NCBI GenBank assembly: GCA_944327195.1
Contig: CALVGV010000011.1
Coordinates: forward strand, 1 to 57,207
From: an uncultured Limosilactobacillus sp.
GTDB lineage: Bacteria > Bacillota > Bacilli > Lactobacillales > Lactobacillaceae
Direction: 5' to 3'
DNA: 57,207 nt
Part shown: positions 39,402 through 47,036 of the stretch, one piece after another
How the letters are laid out: each line of letters opens with the position of its first letter
How positions within the stretch are numbered: the stretch's first letter is position 1
Position numbers and translations under genes: made by a program
Notes under the pieces: generated by a model
Told to the model about the DNA's origin: nothing
Seen by the model: the letters and a program-made list of their open reading frames with translations, nothing else
Databases searched by the model: none

Positions 39402-39431
39402 CCCGCTCCCCAAAACTGGCTGGGGAGCGGG
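39402..39431 (-). terminator. Terminator of the HMA-dps-crp operon
   Basis: CCCGCTCCCC (39402-39411) pairs perfectly with GGGGAGCGGG (39422-39431). On the minus strand a T-rich tail follows. Confidence 0.85.
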
Positions 39432-39437
39432 GATGGC

Positions 39438-40079
39438 TTAACTGGTCAGCAGGCGGTACTTGCCGCGGCCCAGCTGCTGGAGCTGGCCGCTTGCCTCCAG
39501 CTGAGTGATCTTGCGCGAGACCGTCTCCGGGGTGGTGCCGAGGTAGGCCGCCAGGTCCTTCAGGGCAAAGGGGAGGGTGACCGTGTGGGTCTCACTTTGG
39601 GCGGCCAGGTCCGCAAAGTAGGTCAGCAGGCGGTCCTCGACCCGGCTGAGGGAGAGGAGGGCGTTTTGGTGCTGAAGGCGGGTATTGTGGACAATCGTGT
39701 AGCGCAGGAAGAGGTAACTCAGCTGGGGCGAGGCCAGGAGTAGGCGCCGCAGGTCACTGGCCGCTAAGAGGCAGACCTGAACGTCGCTGGCGGCCTCCAA
39801 GCGAAGGTCGGGGTTGGATTCGCCAAAGAGCCAGTCCTCGCCAATGTAGTCCCCGGTGGTCAGCACCGCCTGCAGGCGCTCGTCCCCGGCGGCGGTCAGG
39901 CGGGTGACCTTCACCCGGCCGGCCTTGACGATCACCAACTGGCCCGCCGTTGCCGGAGTCACCAGGGTGGTGCCCCGCTTAAAGTGGGCCTGGTGAACCA
40001 ACCGCTCGAACTCCACCTGTTGGGTGTAGTCAAAGGGCTGAAAGAGGGGGACTAACTGAACGCAGAGTTCCTTTTCCAT
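39438..40079 (-). CDS. Crp/Fnr-family regulator, FLP type
   Basis: The 213-residue protein has a cyclic-nucleotide-binding-like beta roll and a C-terminal winged helix. The recognition helix region LGTTPETVSRKI keeps the Glu...Ser-Arg pattern that reads TTGAT half-sites in FNR. It has two cysteines, Cys6 and Cys103, at positions close to the Cys5/Cys102 redox pair known from Lactobacillus casei FLP. No FNR-type N-terminal cysteine cluster is present. The ATG at 40079 is nine bases after AGGAGG; one at 40088 is too close. It is the last gene of a three-gene operon, probably self-regulated through the box at 40907. Confidence 0.9.
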   Translation of the reverse strand: MEKELCVQLVPLFQPFDYTQQVEFERLVHQAHFKRGTTLVTPATAGQLVIVKAGRVKVTRLTAAGDERLQAVLTTGDYIGEDWLFGESNPDLRLEAASDVQVCLLAASDLRRLLLASPQLSYLFLRYTIVHNTRLQHQNALLSLSRVEDRLLTYFADLAAQSETHTVTLPFALKDLAAYLGTTPETVSRKITQLEASGQLQQLGRGKYRLLTS

Positions 40080-40092
40080 TGCAACCATCCTC

Positions 40093-40623
40093 CTATTCTT
40101 CTTCCAGGAGGTCTTCCTGCGGTTGCTTACCGCGGAAGGCCTGGGCGCGCCAAACTTGCTCCTTGATCCAAGCAACCAGCTCGCCAAGCACTTGCTCCTG
40201 GCCGGGGTGGTCGGCCGCCCGGGCCAGCTTGATTGCCTTGGTGATGAAGACTAGCTGGAGGGCAAAGTCCTTGACCAGGTCCGCTAGCTGGTCACTCCCG
40301 GCCGCGTACTTTTGCGCCCCGTTTTCCTCCATCATACTAAATTCCTGGAGTTGCTGGCTAGTGGTCGGCACCAGGTCGCCCTCAACCCGGAGGGCCCGGT
40401 TTAAGCGGTGGCGAAAGTCGTCTTCGCGATTTAGCCAGTCGCCGGCGTGGCGATCAAGGAAGAGCGCCGCCGGGCCGGTCGCAAAGAGGGCCGCTTGTTC
40501 AACCTTGAGGGAGTGGATCAGCAGGTTGGCGGTCACGTGGCCAATCATTGCCCCGGCGGTGGGCTGGTGGTGTTCGCGGTCACTGCGGTTGAGTTCCGCC
40601 TGGAATTGGCTTTGGGGGTCCAT
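40093..40623 (-). CDS. Dps-like ferritin-family protein
   Basis: The 176-residue protein matches Dps in overall helix pattern: GHVTANLLIHSLKVEQ, then the DRHAGDWLNREDDFRHRLNRAL helix and an EFSMMEENGA loop. The usual ferroxidase residues of Dps (the His after KxHNYHW and the HxxxDExAE set) are largely missing; only parts of the second helix remain. It may bind DNA or metal without oxidising iron. It starts immediately after the stop of the metal-binding protein gene and is 13 bases from the regulator gene. Confidence 0.7.
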   Translation of the reverse strand: MDPQSQFQAELNRSDREHHQPTAGAMIGHVTANLLIHSLKVEQAALFATGPAALFLDRHAGDWLNREDDFRHRLNRALRVEGDLVPTTSQQLQEFSMMEENGAQKYAAGSDQLADLVKDFALQLVFITKAIKLARAADHPGQEQVLGELVAWIKEQVWRAQAFRGKQPQEDLLEEE

Positions 40624-40848
40624 CTAGGCCACCTCCTTGATCTGCTTTACCTGGTAGCCAAGGGCGGTTACCGCCTGGGCAATTTGATCGGCGTCGGTGG
40701 TGGCGGGATCAAAGGTCACCTTAGCCTTGCCGGCATTGAAGAGGACCTTGACGGCGGTCACCCCGGCCTGGTGGGCCAGGGCGCGCTGGATCTTGGTGAG
40801 GCAACTTGGGCAGGCCAGGTCGCCGAGGGTAAGGGTTATCTGTTTCAT
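40624..40848 (-). CDS. Heavy-metal-associated (HMA) domain protein
   Basis: The 74-residue protein is a single HMA domain, like copper chaperones. The metal-binding CxxC is CPSC at residues 13-16, in the usual loop. The ending LGYQVKQIKEV is typical. The ATG at 40848 follows GGAGG. It is the first gene of the operon with the Dps-like and regulator genes. The metal P-type ATPase encoded 600 bases away has no N-terminal HMA domain of its own, so this could be its chaperone. Confidence 0.9.
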   Translation of the reverse strand: MKQITLTLGDLACPSCLTKIQRALAHQAGVTAVKVLFNAGKAKVTFDPATTDADQIAQAVTALGYQVKQIKEVA

Positions 40849-40878
40849 GAAATTACCTCCTTGTCGTGATTCAACCTT

Positions 40879-40920
40879 ATTATCGGTTCCTTGGGGACAA
40901 AATGAATTGACGGCTATCAA
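40879..40920 (-). promoter_or_regulatory. FNR/FLP box and promoter of the HMA-dps-crp operon
   Basis: TTGACGGCTATCAA (40907-40920) differs by one base from the FNR consensus TTGAT-N4-ATCAA. A minus-strand GATAAT (40884-40879) is the -10, putting transcription start near 40872 and the box centre at -41.5. The -35 position (ATTCAT) is poor, as expected for an activated promoter. Confidence 0.72.
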
Positions 40921-41011
40921 GTTAGTAAGAAATTGGTGCTAGCACAATCAACATGTAGGGGAGAAAACCAGCCAGTTAGTCAGTTCAAACCCGCTAACAT
41001 CATCATGGCAA

Positions 41012-41040
41012 TTGTGAAGCTGGTGATCGTGCTTTATAAT
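41012..41040 (+). promoter_or_regulatory. Promoter of the small membrane peptide operon
   Basis: TTGTGA (41012-41017) and TATAAT (41035-41040) are 17 bases apart. The leader contains a hairpin, CGGGAAG (41058-41064) with CTTCCCG (41076-41082). Confidence 0.72.
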
Positions 41041-41111
41041 TGGGGTTGAAGAAAATTCGGGAAGGGCAACCAAGGCTTCCCGTGAAGAACTGTAGTTAAG
41101 GAGGGGTGAAG

Positions 41112-41198
41112 ATGCGGCTTGCCCTGTTTGTAAGAAATTTTAGTTTCCTTGTCTTGTTGTTTACCCTCGGAGTGCTACTAGTTACCGTGCTTCGATGA
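41112..41198 (+). CDS. Small membrane peptide (28 residues)
   Basis: A strong AAGGAGG lies ahead of an ATG that opens a 28-codon frame. After a short basic start (MRLALFVR) the rest is a single hydrophobic segment ending VLR. The stop overlaps the next start as ATGA. A promoter and ribosome site are in place, so translation is likely. A role as a toxin-like or regulatory membrane peptide is possible but unproven. Confidence 0.6.
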   Translation: MRLALFVRNFSFLVLLFTLGVLLVTVLR

Positions 41199-41425
41199 CC
41201 GAGAAGAAAGTAAGCGAAGCCCAACGACGGGCGAACAAGAAATGGACTGCCAAAAACAAGGATAAGCAACGGCTTTACCAGTACCGTTCAAACGCAAAGA
41301 AGTTTATCCGTGAAATGGCCACCCATGACGACTTGATCAAGTTTCAGCAAATGATTCAGGAACGACTAGCCAAGGAAAAGGACCAGCAAATCAGCTGGTC
41401 CTTTTCCTTTAGGAGCGTGGTTTGA
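41195..41425 (+). CDS. Small basic protein of unknown function (76 residues)
   Basis: The start overlaps the stop of the membrane peptide (ATGA), and no separate ribosome site is seen. The protein is rich in Lys, Arg and Gln, with SEAQRRANKKWTAKNKDKQR followed by a predicted helical FIREMATHDDLIKFQQMIQERL. Proteins of this look occur in lactobacilli and their phages without a known role; DNA binding is plausible. The last 17 codons run through a terminator hairpin. Confidence 0.65.
   Translation: MTEKKVSEAQRRANKKWTAKNKDKQRLYQYRSNAKKFIREMATHDDLIKFQQMIQERLAKEKDQQISWSFSFRSVV
41372..41409. terminator. Terminator hairpin inside the 3' end of the 76-residue gene
   Basis: AAGGAAAAGGACCAGC (41372-41387) pairs perfectly with GCTGGTCCTTTTCCTT (41394-41409). 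It can serve both the rightward operon and the leftward ATPase gene. Confidence 0.75.
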
Positions 41426-41448
41426 AGCGCGCGGAGGCTCTTCCAGTG

Positions 41449-43287
41449 CTAGCGGTGATTATGCAACAAGCGCAAGCTGTTGAGAATCACCACCAGAATG
41501 CTGGCTTCGTGGATGAACATCCCCGAGGCCAGGTAGACCCAGCCGGCAAAGAGGCCAATGAAGAGGCCAAGTACCGTCAGGAGGGCAATTGCGATGTTTT
41601 GGGCCATGTTGTTCATTAGTCGCCGGGCGGAGCGGGTGGCAAGGACCAGCTTGGCGAGGTCGGAGTCGATTAAAATCAGGTCGGCAACGTCCACCGAAAC
41701 CGCCGCCCCGCTGCCCATGGCAATCCCCAGGTCGGCTTGGGCGAGGGCCGGGCTGTCGTTAAGGCCGTCCCCGACGAAGGCCACCGTCTTGCCAGCCCTT
41801 TGCAGTTGCTTGATTACCGCGACCTTCTCCGCCGGGAGGAGGTCCCCGTAAGCGGCGGTGAGGGGAAGGGTGGCCGCGACGGCGTCAACGGTTGCCTGGT
41901 TGTCGCCGGAAAGCATAATTAATTCCGGTTGGCGCCGTCCCTGCCGCAGACTGGTCAGGGCCGCCGCGGTGGTGGGGCGGAGCTGGTCGGCAATCGCGAG
42001 GGCCAAGCGTGCCTGCCCGTCGACCGCCATGAAGACCCGCGAGCCGGTTGTTGGCAGGTCAAGCTTGGCCGGCAGGGAAACCCCCGCCGTCTTCAGCAAT
42101 CGTTGGTTGCCCACCAGGAGCTGGTGACCGGCAACGATGGCCCGGATCCCCTGGCCATCAATCACCGCGTTTTCCGTAACCGGCAAGCTTCCGGCCGGGA
42201 AGGCCGCCCGGATTGCCTGGGCCAGGGGATGCTGGCTTTCCCGCTCGAGGCTGGTCAGGAGGGCCAGGTTGTCATTCCGGTCGCCGGCCAGGTTGACCAC
42301 CGTGGTGACGCTTGGCCGGCCGCTGGTTAGGGTCCCGGTCTTGTCAAAGACGAAGGCGTCAACCTTGGTCAGGGTCTCCAGGGCGGCACTCCCCCGGGCC
42401 ATGATCCCCGCCCGGGCGGCTTGGCCAATCCCGGCGACCGTCGAGGCCGGTACCCCGATCACCAGGGCGCCGGGGCAGCCGAGGACCAGGACGGTAATTG
42501 CCAGGCGAAAGTTCCGCGTTATCAATCCCAGCAGGAGGGCAAGTACCAGGACCGCCGGGGTGTAGTACTGGGCAAAGCGGTCGATCAGCCGCTGGGCCCG
42601 CGTCTGGCTGTCCTGGGCCTCCTCCACCAACTCGATTAGCTTGCCGAAGGTGCTATCCTCGCCCACCCGAGTGGCCTTCACCACCAGGGTTCCGCTGGTG
42701 AGGTGGGTGCCGGCCAGCACGGCGGTCCCGGCCTGCTTAGCCACCGGCCGGGACTCGCCGGTTAGGTTGGCCTCGTTGAGGAAGCCCCGGCCACGGACGA
42801 TTTCGCCGTCGACCGGGACCTGGTCGCCAGCCAGGACCTGGACTAGGTCGCCGGGAGTAAGCTGGTCAACTGGCACTAGCTCGGCCTGGGTTGCGGTGGG
42901 ACTGGCCAGGCGCCGGCCGGTCTGGGGGGCAAGGGCAGCGAGATCTTTGATCGCTTGGCGGGTCTTGGCCAGGCTGGCCGTTTCCAGCAGGTCACCGACG
43001 GCAAAGAGCCAGCAGACGATCGCCGCCTCGTCCGGTTCGCCGATCGCCAGGGCGCTGAGGGTGGCGATCGAAACCAGCAGGTCGATCGTTACCATTTTGA
43101 AGCGGAGGGCCGCCACCGCCGCTAAGAGGAGGGGCAGCACCCCCAGCAGGCCCGCCGCCACCAGCAGCCCGGTGGTCAGCCATTGCAAGTGGGTGAGCCG
43201 GCTAACGAGGGCGAGGGCCAGCAGGATCGTCAGGAGGATGGTGTGGCCCCGCTTGTGCGCGTTAAAAAAGCTTTGCAGACGAATCAT
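41449..43287 (-). CDS. Heavy-metal translocating P-type ATPase
   Basis: The protein is a P1B ATPase of 612 residues that pumps metal ions across the membrane. It has the phosphorylation motif VFDKTGTLTSG, the actuator loop LTGESRPV, the ion-site motif GCPGALVIG in a membrane helix (CPG rather than CPC), and the hinge VGDGLNDSPALAQAD. No N-terminal metal-binding domain is present. The metal is not certain; copper, cadmium and zinc are possible. The ATG at 43287 is ten bases after AAAGGA. An FNR-like box controls its promoter, as for the HMA-dps-crp operon. Confidence 0.92.
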   Translation of the reverse strand: MIRLQSFFNAHKRGHTILLTILLALALVSRLTHLQWLTTGLLVAAGLLGVLPLLLAAVAALRFKMVTIDLLVSIATLSALAIGEPDEAAIVCWLFAVGDLLETASLAKTRQAIKDLAALAPQTGRRLASPTATQAELVPVDQLTPGDLVQVLAGDQVPVDGEIVRGRGFLNEANLTGESRPVAKQAGTAVLAGTHLTSGTLVVKATRVGEDSTFGKLIELVEEAQDSQTRAQRLIDRFAQYYTPAVLVLALLLGLITRNFRLAITVLVLGCPGALVIGVPASTVAGIGQAARAGIMARGSAALETLTKVDAFVFDKTGTLTSGRPSVTTVVNLAGDRNDNLALLTSLERESQHPLAQAIRAAFPAGSLPVTENAVIDGQGIRAIVAGHQLLVGNQRLLKTAGVSLPAKLDLPTTGSRVFMAVDGQARLALAIADQLRPTTAAALTSLRQGRRQPELIMLSGDNQATVDAVAATLPLTAAYGDLLPAEKVAVIKQLQRAGKTVAFVGDGLNDSPALAQADLGIAMGSGAAVSVDVADLILIDSDLAKLVLATRSARRLMNNMAQNIAIALLTVLGLFIGLFAGWVYLASGMFIHEASILVVILNSLRLLHNHR

Positions 43288-43314
43288 TTCGATCATTCCT
43301 TTCTGTCTGCCCTC

Positions 43315-43356
43315 ATTATCGGTAGGGGCGGGGGAAGCGGCCATGATCGTTGTCAA
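43315..43356 (-). promoter_or_regulatory. FNR/FLP box and promoter of the P-type ATPase gene
   Basis: On the minus strand TTGACAACGATCAT (43356-43343) matches the same half-sites as the box at 40907. GATAAT (43320-43315) is the -10; transcription would start near 43308, again placing the box centre at -41.5. The -35 position (TGGCCG) is poor. Confidence 0.72.
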
Positions 43357-43394
43357 GTGTTCCTAAGATAAAGACCAGGCTTAAACGACGCAAT

Positions 43395-43410
43395 AAAAAT
43401 TATGTAAATC
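43395..43410 (+). repeat. Dispersed motif AAATTATGTAAA, copy 2
   Basis: AAAAATTATGTAAATC lies in the gap between the ATPase promoter and the lysR terminator. Confidence 0.5.
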
Positions 43411-43416
43411 AAGCTC

Positions 43417-43462
43417 AACGCAAAATCGCCTGCTCCCGAAATGGAGCGGGCGATTTTGCGTT
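43417..43462 (-). terminator. Terminator of the LysR gene
   Basis: AACGCAAAATCGCCTGCTCC (43417-43436) pairs with GGAGCGGGCGATTTTGCGTT (43443-43462) over 20 positions with one G-U pair. Confidence 0.85.
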
Positions 43463-43485
43463 GGCGAAGCTATTTCAACTAAAAG

Positions 43486-44352
43486 TTACCCTTCCGCCTG
43501 CCAGTCTTCCTGGAGGGCCTTGATCAGCGGCCGCAGCCGGCGCCGGTCGGCTTTGCGGTAGGTGGCGTAGAAGGTCATCGTGGCCTTCTCATCCGTGATC
43601 GGCAGGCAAACCCGGTCGTCCTGGCCCCGATCCCTGGAGGCGCGGTTCTTGGTGAGGTTGGTGGTGAAGTAGGGGAAGTTGGAGTACTTGGTAATTTCGC
43701 GCAAGCCTGCCTGGTCTGTCTGGTAGATGAACTGGGCCTCAGGAACCTCTTTTTCGATGATTTGCTTCCAGGGGCCAATCGCCGCCAGAACGACGAAGCT
43801 CATCCCCGCCAGTTCGGCAAAGGTGACCGCCTGCTGGCTCCCCTGGTAGGTGAAGGGGTCGAGGTTGACCTGAAGCTGCTCCTGGCCAAGGAAGAGCGAT
43901 TCGACGGTTTTGGTTTGCACCTCCTGGTGGCTGATCACCAGCGAGAGCTCGTAGTCGTCGAGCCGGGCGGCGACTTCTTCGGGGGCAAGGAAGCCCGGTG
44001 CCAGTTCGATTTGCCCCGCTTTGGCCGGCTGCTCCAGCAAGCCGAGCGGTCCCGGGGCGGTCACCGCCACCCGGGTGACCGTCTGGCTGGCGGCAAAGGC
44101 CTGCACCTGCCGGACCAGGTCGCGGTTGGCCGCCAGGACGGCCACCGCCTTTTCGGCCGCCAACTCGCCGGTGGCGGTCAGGCGGATCCGGTTGGGCTGG
44201 CGGTCAAAGAGAGTAACGCCGAGTTCCTCTTCCAGCCGCTGCATCCCCCGGGTGACCGAGGGTTGGGTGAGGTGGAGTTCTTCGGCCGTCTTGGCCAGGG
44301 TCTTGGTCTTGGCAAAGACAACCAGTTCTTCCAATAGTTGGTTATCAATCAT
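43486..44352 (-). CDS. LysR-family transcriptional regulator
   Basis: The 288-residue protein has the LysR winged helix at the N-terminus: KTKTLAKTAEELHLTQPSVTRGMQRLEEELGVTLFDR. A periplasmic-binding-like effector domain follows. It is transcribed divergently from the aldo/keto reductase operon, and the region between them carries a 40-bp block that recurs before the flavodoxin operon. GGAGG precedes the ATG. The inducer is unknown; the target genes suggest an electrophile, aldehyde or redox signal. Confidence 0.92.
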   Translation of the reverse strand: MIDNQLLEELVVFAKTKTLAKTAEELHLTQPSVTRGMQRLEEELGVTLFDRQPNRIRLTATGELAAEKAVAVLAANRDLVRQVQAFAASQTVTRVAVTAPGPLGLLEQPAKAGQIELAPGFLAPEEVAARLDDYELSLVISHQEVQTKTVESLFLGQEQLQVNLDPFTYQGSQQAVTFAELAGMSFVVLAAIGPWKQIIEKEVPEAQFIYQTDQAGLREITKYSNFPYFTTNLTKNRASRDRGQDDRVCLPITDEKATMTFYATYRKADRRRLRPLIKALQEDWQAEG

Positions 44353-44370
44353 CAGGGCACCTCCGTTCAG

Positions 44371-44410
44371 TATGCATCACGCGTATTCTAGCATGCTCAG
44401 CCGGTAATTT
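44371..44410 (+). promoter_or_regulatory. Candidate LysR operator before the aldo/keto reductase operon
   Basis: The 40-bp block is identical at 29 of 40 positions, without gaps, to 47037-47076. Shared cores are ATGC, CGTAT, CTA, ATGCT and CGGTAATTT. In both cases a weak -10 (here AATAAT at 44431-44436) follows 20 bases after the block and no consensus -35 is seen. Confidence 0.6.
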
Positions 44411-44467
44411 TCAAATCAGCAGCTAGGGGCAATAATAATGACAATCAATCACAAAGGAGTAATTCAG

Positions 44468-45349
44468 ATGACCACAATTCCAACCGTAACCCTAAACAAC
44501 GGCGTCGAAATGCCGACCCTCGGCTTCGGCGTCTTCCAAATCCGCGACCAAGCAGAGGCCAAGCAAACCGTCCTGTCCGCCCTGGAAACCGGCTACCGCC
44601 TGATTGACACCGCGGCCGCCTACCAAAACGAGGAAGCTGTCGGGGCAGCGATCAAGGAGAGCAGTGTTCGCCGCGAAGACCTCTTCGTTACCTCCAAGCT
44701 CTGGGTATCCGACTTTTCCTACGAACGGGCCAAGCGCGGGATCGACGCTTCCCTGCAAAAGCTCGGCCTTGACTACCTCGACCTCTACCTCCTCCACCAA
44801 CCATACGGGGACACAATGGGGGCCTGGCGGGCGCTGGAAGAGGCCTACCGGGCGGGGAAGATCCGCGCGATTGGCGTCTCCAACTTCTACGCCGATCAAC
44901 TGAAGGACCTCGAGCTGACGATGCCGGTTAAGCCGGTCCTCAACCAAATCGAGGTCAACCCTTGGTACCAACAAGCAAGTGAGGTCAAGTTTGCTCAGCG
45001 CGAAGGGATCCGGGTTGAAGCCTGGGCCCCCTTCGCCGAGGGGAAGCAGGGGATCTTCACCGACGAACGGATCAAGGCTATCGCCGATAAGTACGGCAAG
45101 TCTAACGGCCAGGTAATCCTGCGCTGGCTCCTCCAGCGGGGGATCACCGTCATCCCGAAGTCGGTTCACCAGGAACGGATGGCCGAGAACCTGAACGTCT
45201 TTGACTTCGAGCTGACGGACGAGGACATGCAGGCAATGGCCAAGCTCGATAAAGGCGAGAGCCAATTCTTCGACCACCGCGACCCGGTCACGATCGAGCA
45301 GATCTTCGGCACCAGCCTCAAGCAGGTCCAAAACGACGACGCAAAGTAA
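44468..45349 (+). CDS. Aldo/keto reductase 1
   Basis: This is an NADPH-dependent aldehyde/ketone reductase of the 2,5-diketo-gluconate reductase type, 293 residues. The catalytic tetrad is Asp47 (LIDTAAAY), Tyr52, Lys77 (TSKLW) and His110 (YLLHQPYGD). Cofactor-binding segments IGVSNFY and VIPKSVHQERM are present. The ATG at 44468 follows AAAGGAG by eight bases. It is the first gene of an operon divergent from the LysR gene. Confidence 0.93.
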   Translation: MTTIPTVTLNNGVEMPTLGFGVFQIRDQAEAKQTVLSALETGYRLIDTAAAYQNEEAVGAAIKESSVRREDLFVTSKLWVSDFSYERAKRGIDASLQKLGLDYLDLYLLHQPYGDTMGAWRALEEAYRAGKIRAIGVSNFYADQLKDLELTMPVKPVLNQIEVNPWYQQASEVKFAQREGIRVEAWAPFAEGKQGIFTDERIKAIADKYGKSNGQVILRWLLQRGITVIPKSVHQERMAENLNVFDFELTDEDMQAMAKLDKGESQFFDHRDPVTIEQIFGTSLKQVQNDDAK

Positions 45350-45362
45350 GGAGGAAAAACTA

Positions 45363-46226
45363 ATGACTGAACCTACCTTTACCCTCAACGACGGCAACCA
45401 AATTCCGGCAATCGGCTTCGGGACCTTCCAGATTCCCGCCGATGGCTCAACCAAGCGGGCGGTCAAGCAGGCCTTAGAGGCCGGCTACCGCCACATCGAC
45501 ACCGCCGCGGCCTACTTCAACGAGCAGGAAGTCGGCGCCGCCATTAAGGAAAGCGGCCTCGACCGCGACCAGGTCTGGGTCACCAGCAAGATGTGGCTCC
45601 AGGACTACCAGTACGAAGACGCCAAGAAGGCAATCGACACTTCCCTGACCAAGCTCGGCCTCGACCACCTTGACCTCTACCTCCTCCACCAACCATACGG
45701 GGCGGTTGACGAGGCCTGGTGAGCCCTGGAAGAGGCCCAACAGGCGGGCAAAATCCGCTCGATTGGGGTCTCCAACATGACCAAGAAGCTCTGGGAGAAA
45801 TGGCTGCCGGCCTTCAACGTCAAGCCGGCGATCAACCAGGTTGAATTCAACCCCTACTTCCAGCAAACGGAACTGCGCGCGGCTCTGACGGCAACTCAAA
45901 CCGCCCTCGAAGCCTGGGCCCCGCTGGGGTCGGGAAACTCGGCCATGCTCAACGAACCGGTGCTCAAGCAAATCGCCGAGAAGTACGGTAAGAACGTTGG
46001 CCAGGTAATCCTGCGCTTTGAACACCAGGAGGGGGTTATCGTCATCCCGAAGTCGGTTCACGAAGCGCGGATCAAGTTCAACCGCGAGATCTTCGACTTC
46101 TGCCTGACCTCGGCCGAAATGGACGCCATCCGCACCCTCGACACCGGCGCCGGCCAATACGACCCGGACGCCCCGGGCGTGGAAGCAATGCTCCGCTCCG
46201 CCTTCGACGTCCACGCCAATGACTAG
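45363..46226 (+). pseudogene. Aldo/keto reductase 2 interrupted by one in-frame TGA
   Basis: The reading frame is intact for 287 codons apart from a single TGA at 45720-45722, after GAVDEAW. The neighbouring paralogue has Arg (CGG) at this codon, so a CGA-to-TGA change is likely. The tetrad Asp46, Tyr51, Lys76 and His109 lies in the first part; the cofactor loops IGVSN and VIPKSVHEARIKFN lie in the second. Everything else looks functional, so this is a very recent lesion, a read-through case or a sequencing error. It lies 13 bases after reductase 1 with its own AGGAGG. Confidence 0.85.
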
Positions 46227-46238
46227 GGGGATGAAGGA

Positions 46239-46907
46239 ATGAAAGTTGCAATTCTCGCTGCCAACGGGCAAATCGCCCGGATCGTTGAACAGCGGATCCT
46301 GACCGAGGACCAATTCAAGGACGTTGACCTGACCCTCTTCCTGCGCAAGAAGGACCGGCTGGCCAACCTGGCGGACAATCCGCGGGTGACCCTGATCGAG
46401 GGCGACCTCAACAACCCGGCCGACGTTGCCAAGGCGGTTGCCGGCCAGGATATGGTCTTCAATGCGGTGATCGACCACGACGACACCGGCCACAACCGGC
46501 CAACCAAGAACATCATCGCCGCCATGAAGGAAAACGGCGTCAAGCGGCTGATCCTGACCAACCTGCTGGGGATCTACGACGAGGTGCCGGGCGAATTCGG
46601 CAAGTGGAACCGCGACACCTGCTTCGGCGGTAAGGTCCGCGACGATAACGCCGCCCTCCTGTCCGACCACCTGGCCGAAGAATCGGGGCTCGACTACACC
46701 ACCCTCCGCTTGCCGTGGCTGAACGACCGCGACGAGGTCAAGTATCGCCTGACCCATCGCCACGACCAGTTTGTCGGTGTCTCCGGCTCCCGGCAAAGCA
46801 TCGCCGACGTGGTGCTGAAGATCGTAGCCGACCCGACCTTTGGCAGTAAGGAAAGCCTCGGGATCGCCGACCCGGACACCCAGGGGAGCGCTCGGCCGGT
46901 CTATTAA
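46239..46907 (+). CDS. NAD(P)-binding Rossmann-fold protein (NmrA/SDR-like)
   Basis: The 222-residue protein starts with a nucleotide-binding strand and turn, MKVAILAANGQIARIV, followed by LIEGDLNNPADVAKAVAGQDMVF, typical of atypical short-chain dehydrogenases that bind NAD(P)H. A classical YxxxK site is not obvious. It is the last gene of the aldo/keto reductase operon, 12 bases after the interrupted reductase. A reductase or redox-sensing role is inferred. Confidence 0.85.
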   Translation: MKVAILAANGQIARIVEQRILTEDQFKDVDLTLFLRKKDRLANLADNPRVTLIEGDLNNPADVAKAVAGQDMVFNAVIDHDDTGHNRPTKNIIAAMKENGVKRLILTNLLGIYDEVPGEFGKWNRDTCFGGKVRDDNAALLSDHLAEESGLDYTTLRLPWLNDRDEVKYRLTHRHDQFVGVSGSRQSIADVVLKIVADPTFGSKESLGIADPDTQGSARPVY

Positions 46908-46977
46908 CAGTTTTGCCCTGCTAGCCCTCCTCGGCGCCCTGCTGATCGTCAGCCGCGCCCGCCGGCAAGCTTCCTAA
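46906..46977 (+). other. Open stretch encoding a hydrophobic tail with RARR end, probable gene remnant
   Basis: In a frame that overlaps the preceding stop, the sequence reads NSFALLALLGALLIVSRARR and stops at 46975-46977. This resembles the hydrophobic and basic end of an LPXTG sorting signal, but no LPXTG or start precedes it. It is best read as debris or chance. Confidence 0.3.
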
Positions 46978-46992
46978 CTAGTTTCCTTCCCG

Positions 46993-47027
46993 CAGTCTCT
47001 GCCTCCCCAAGGCAGGGACTGTTTTTT
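46993..47027 (+). terminator. Terminator of the aldo/keto reductase operon
   Basis: CAGTCTCTGCCT (46993-47004) pairs with AGGCAGGGACTG (47010-47021), followed by TTTTTT. Confidence 0.9.
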
Positions 47028-47036
47028 ACGTTCGAG

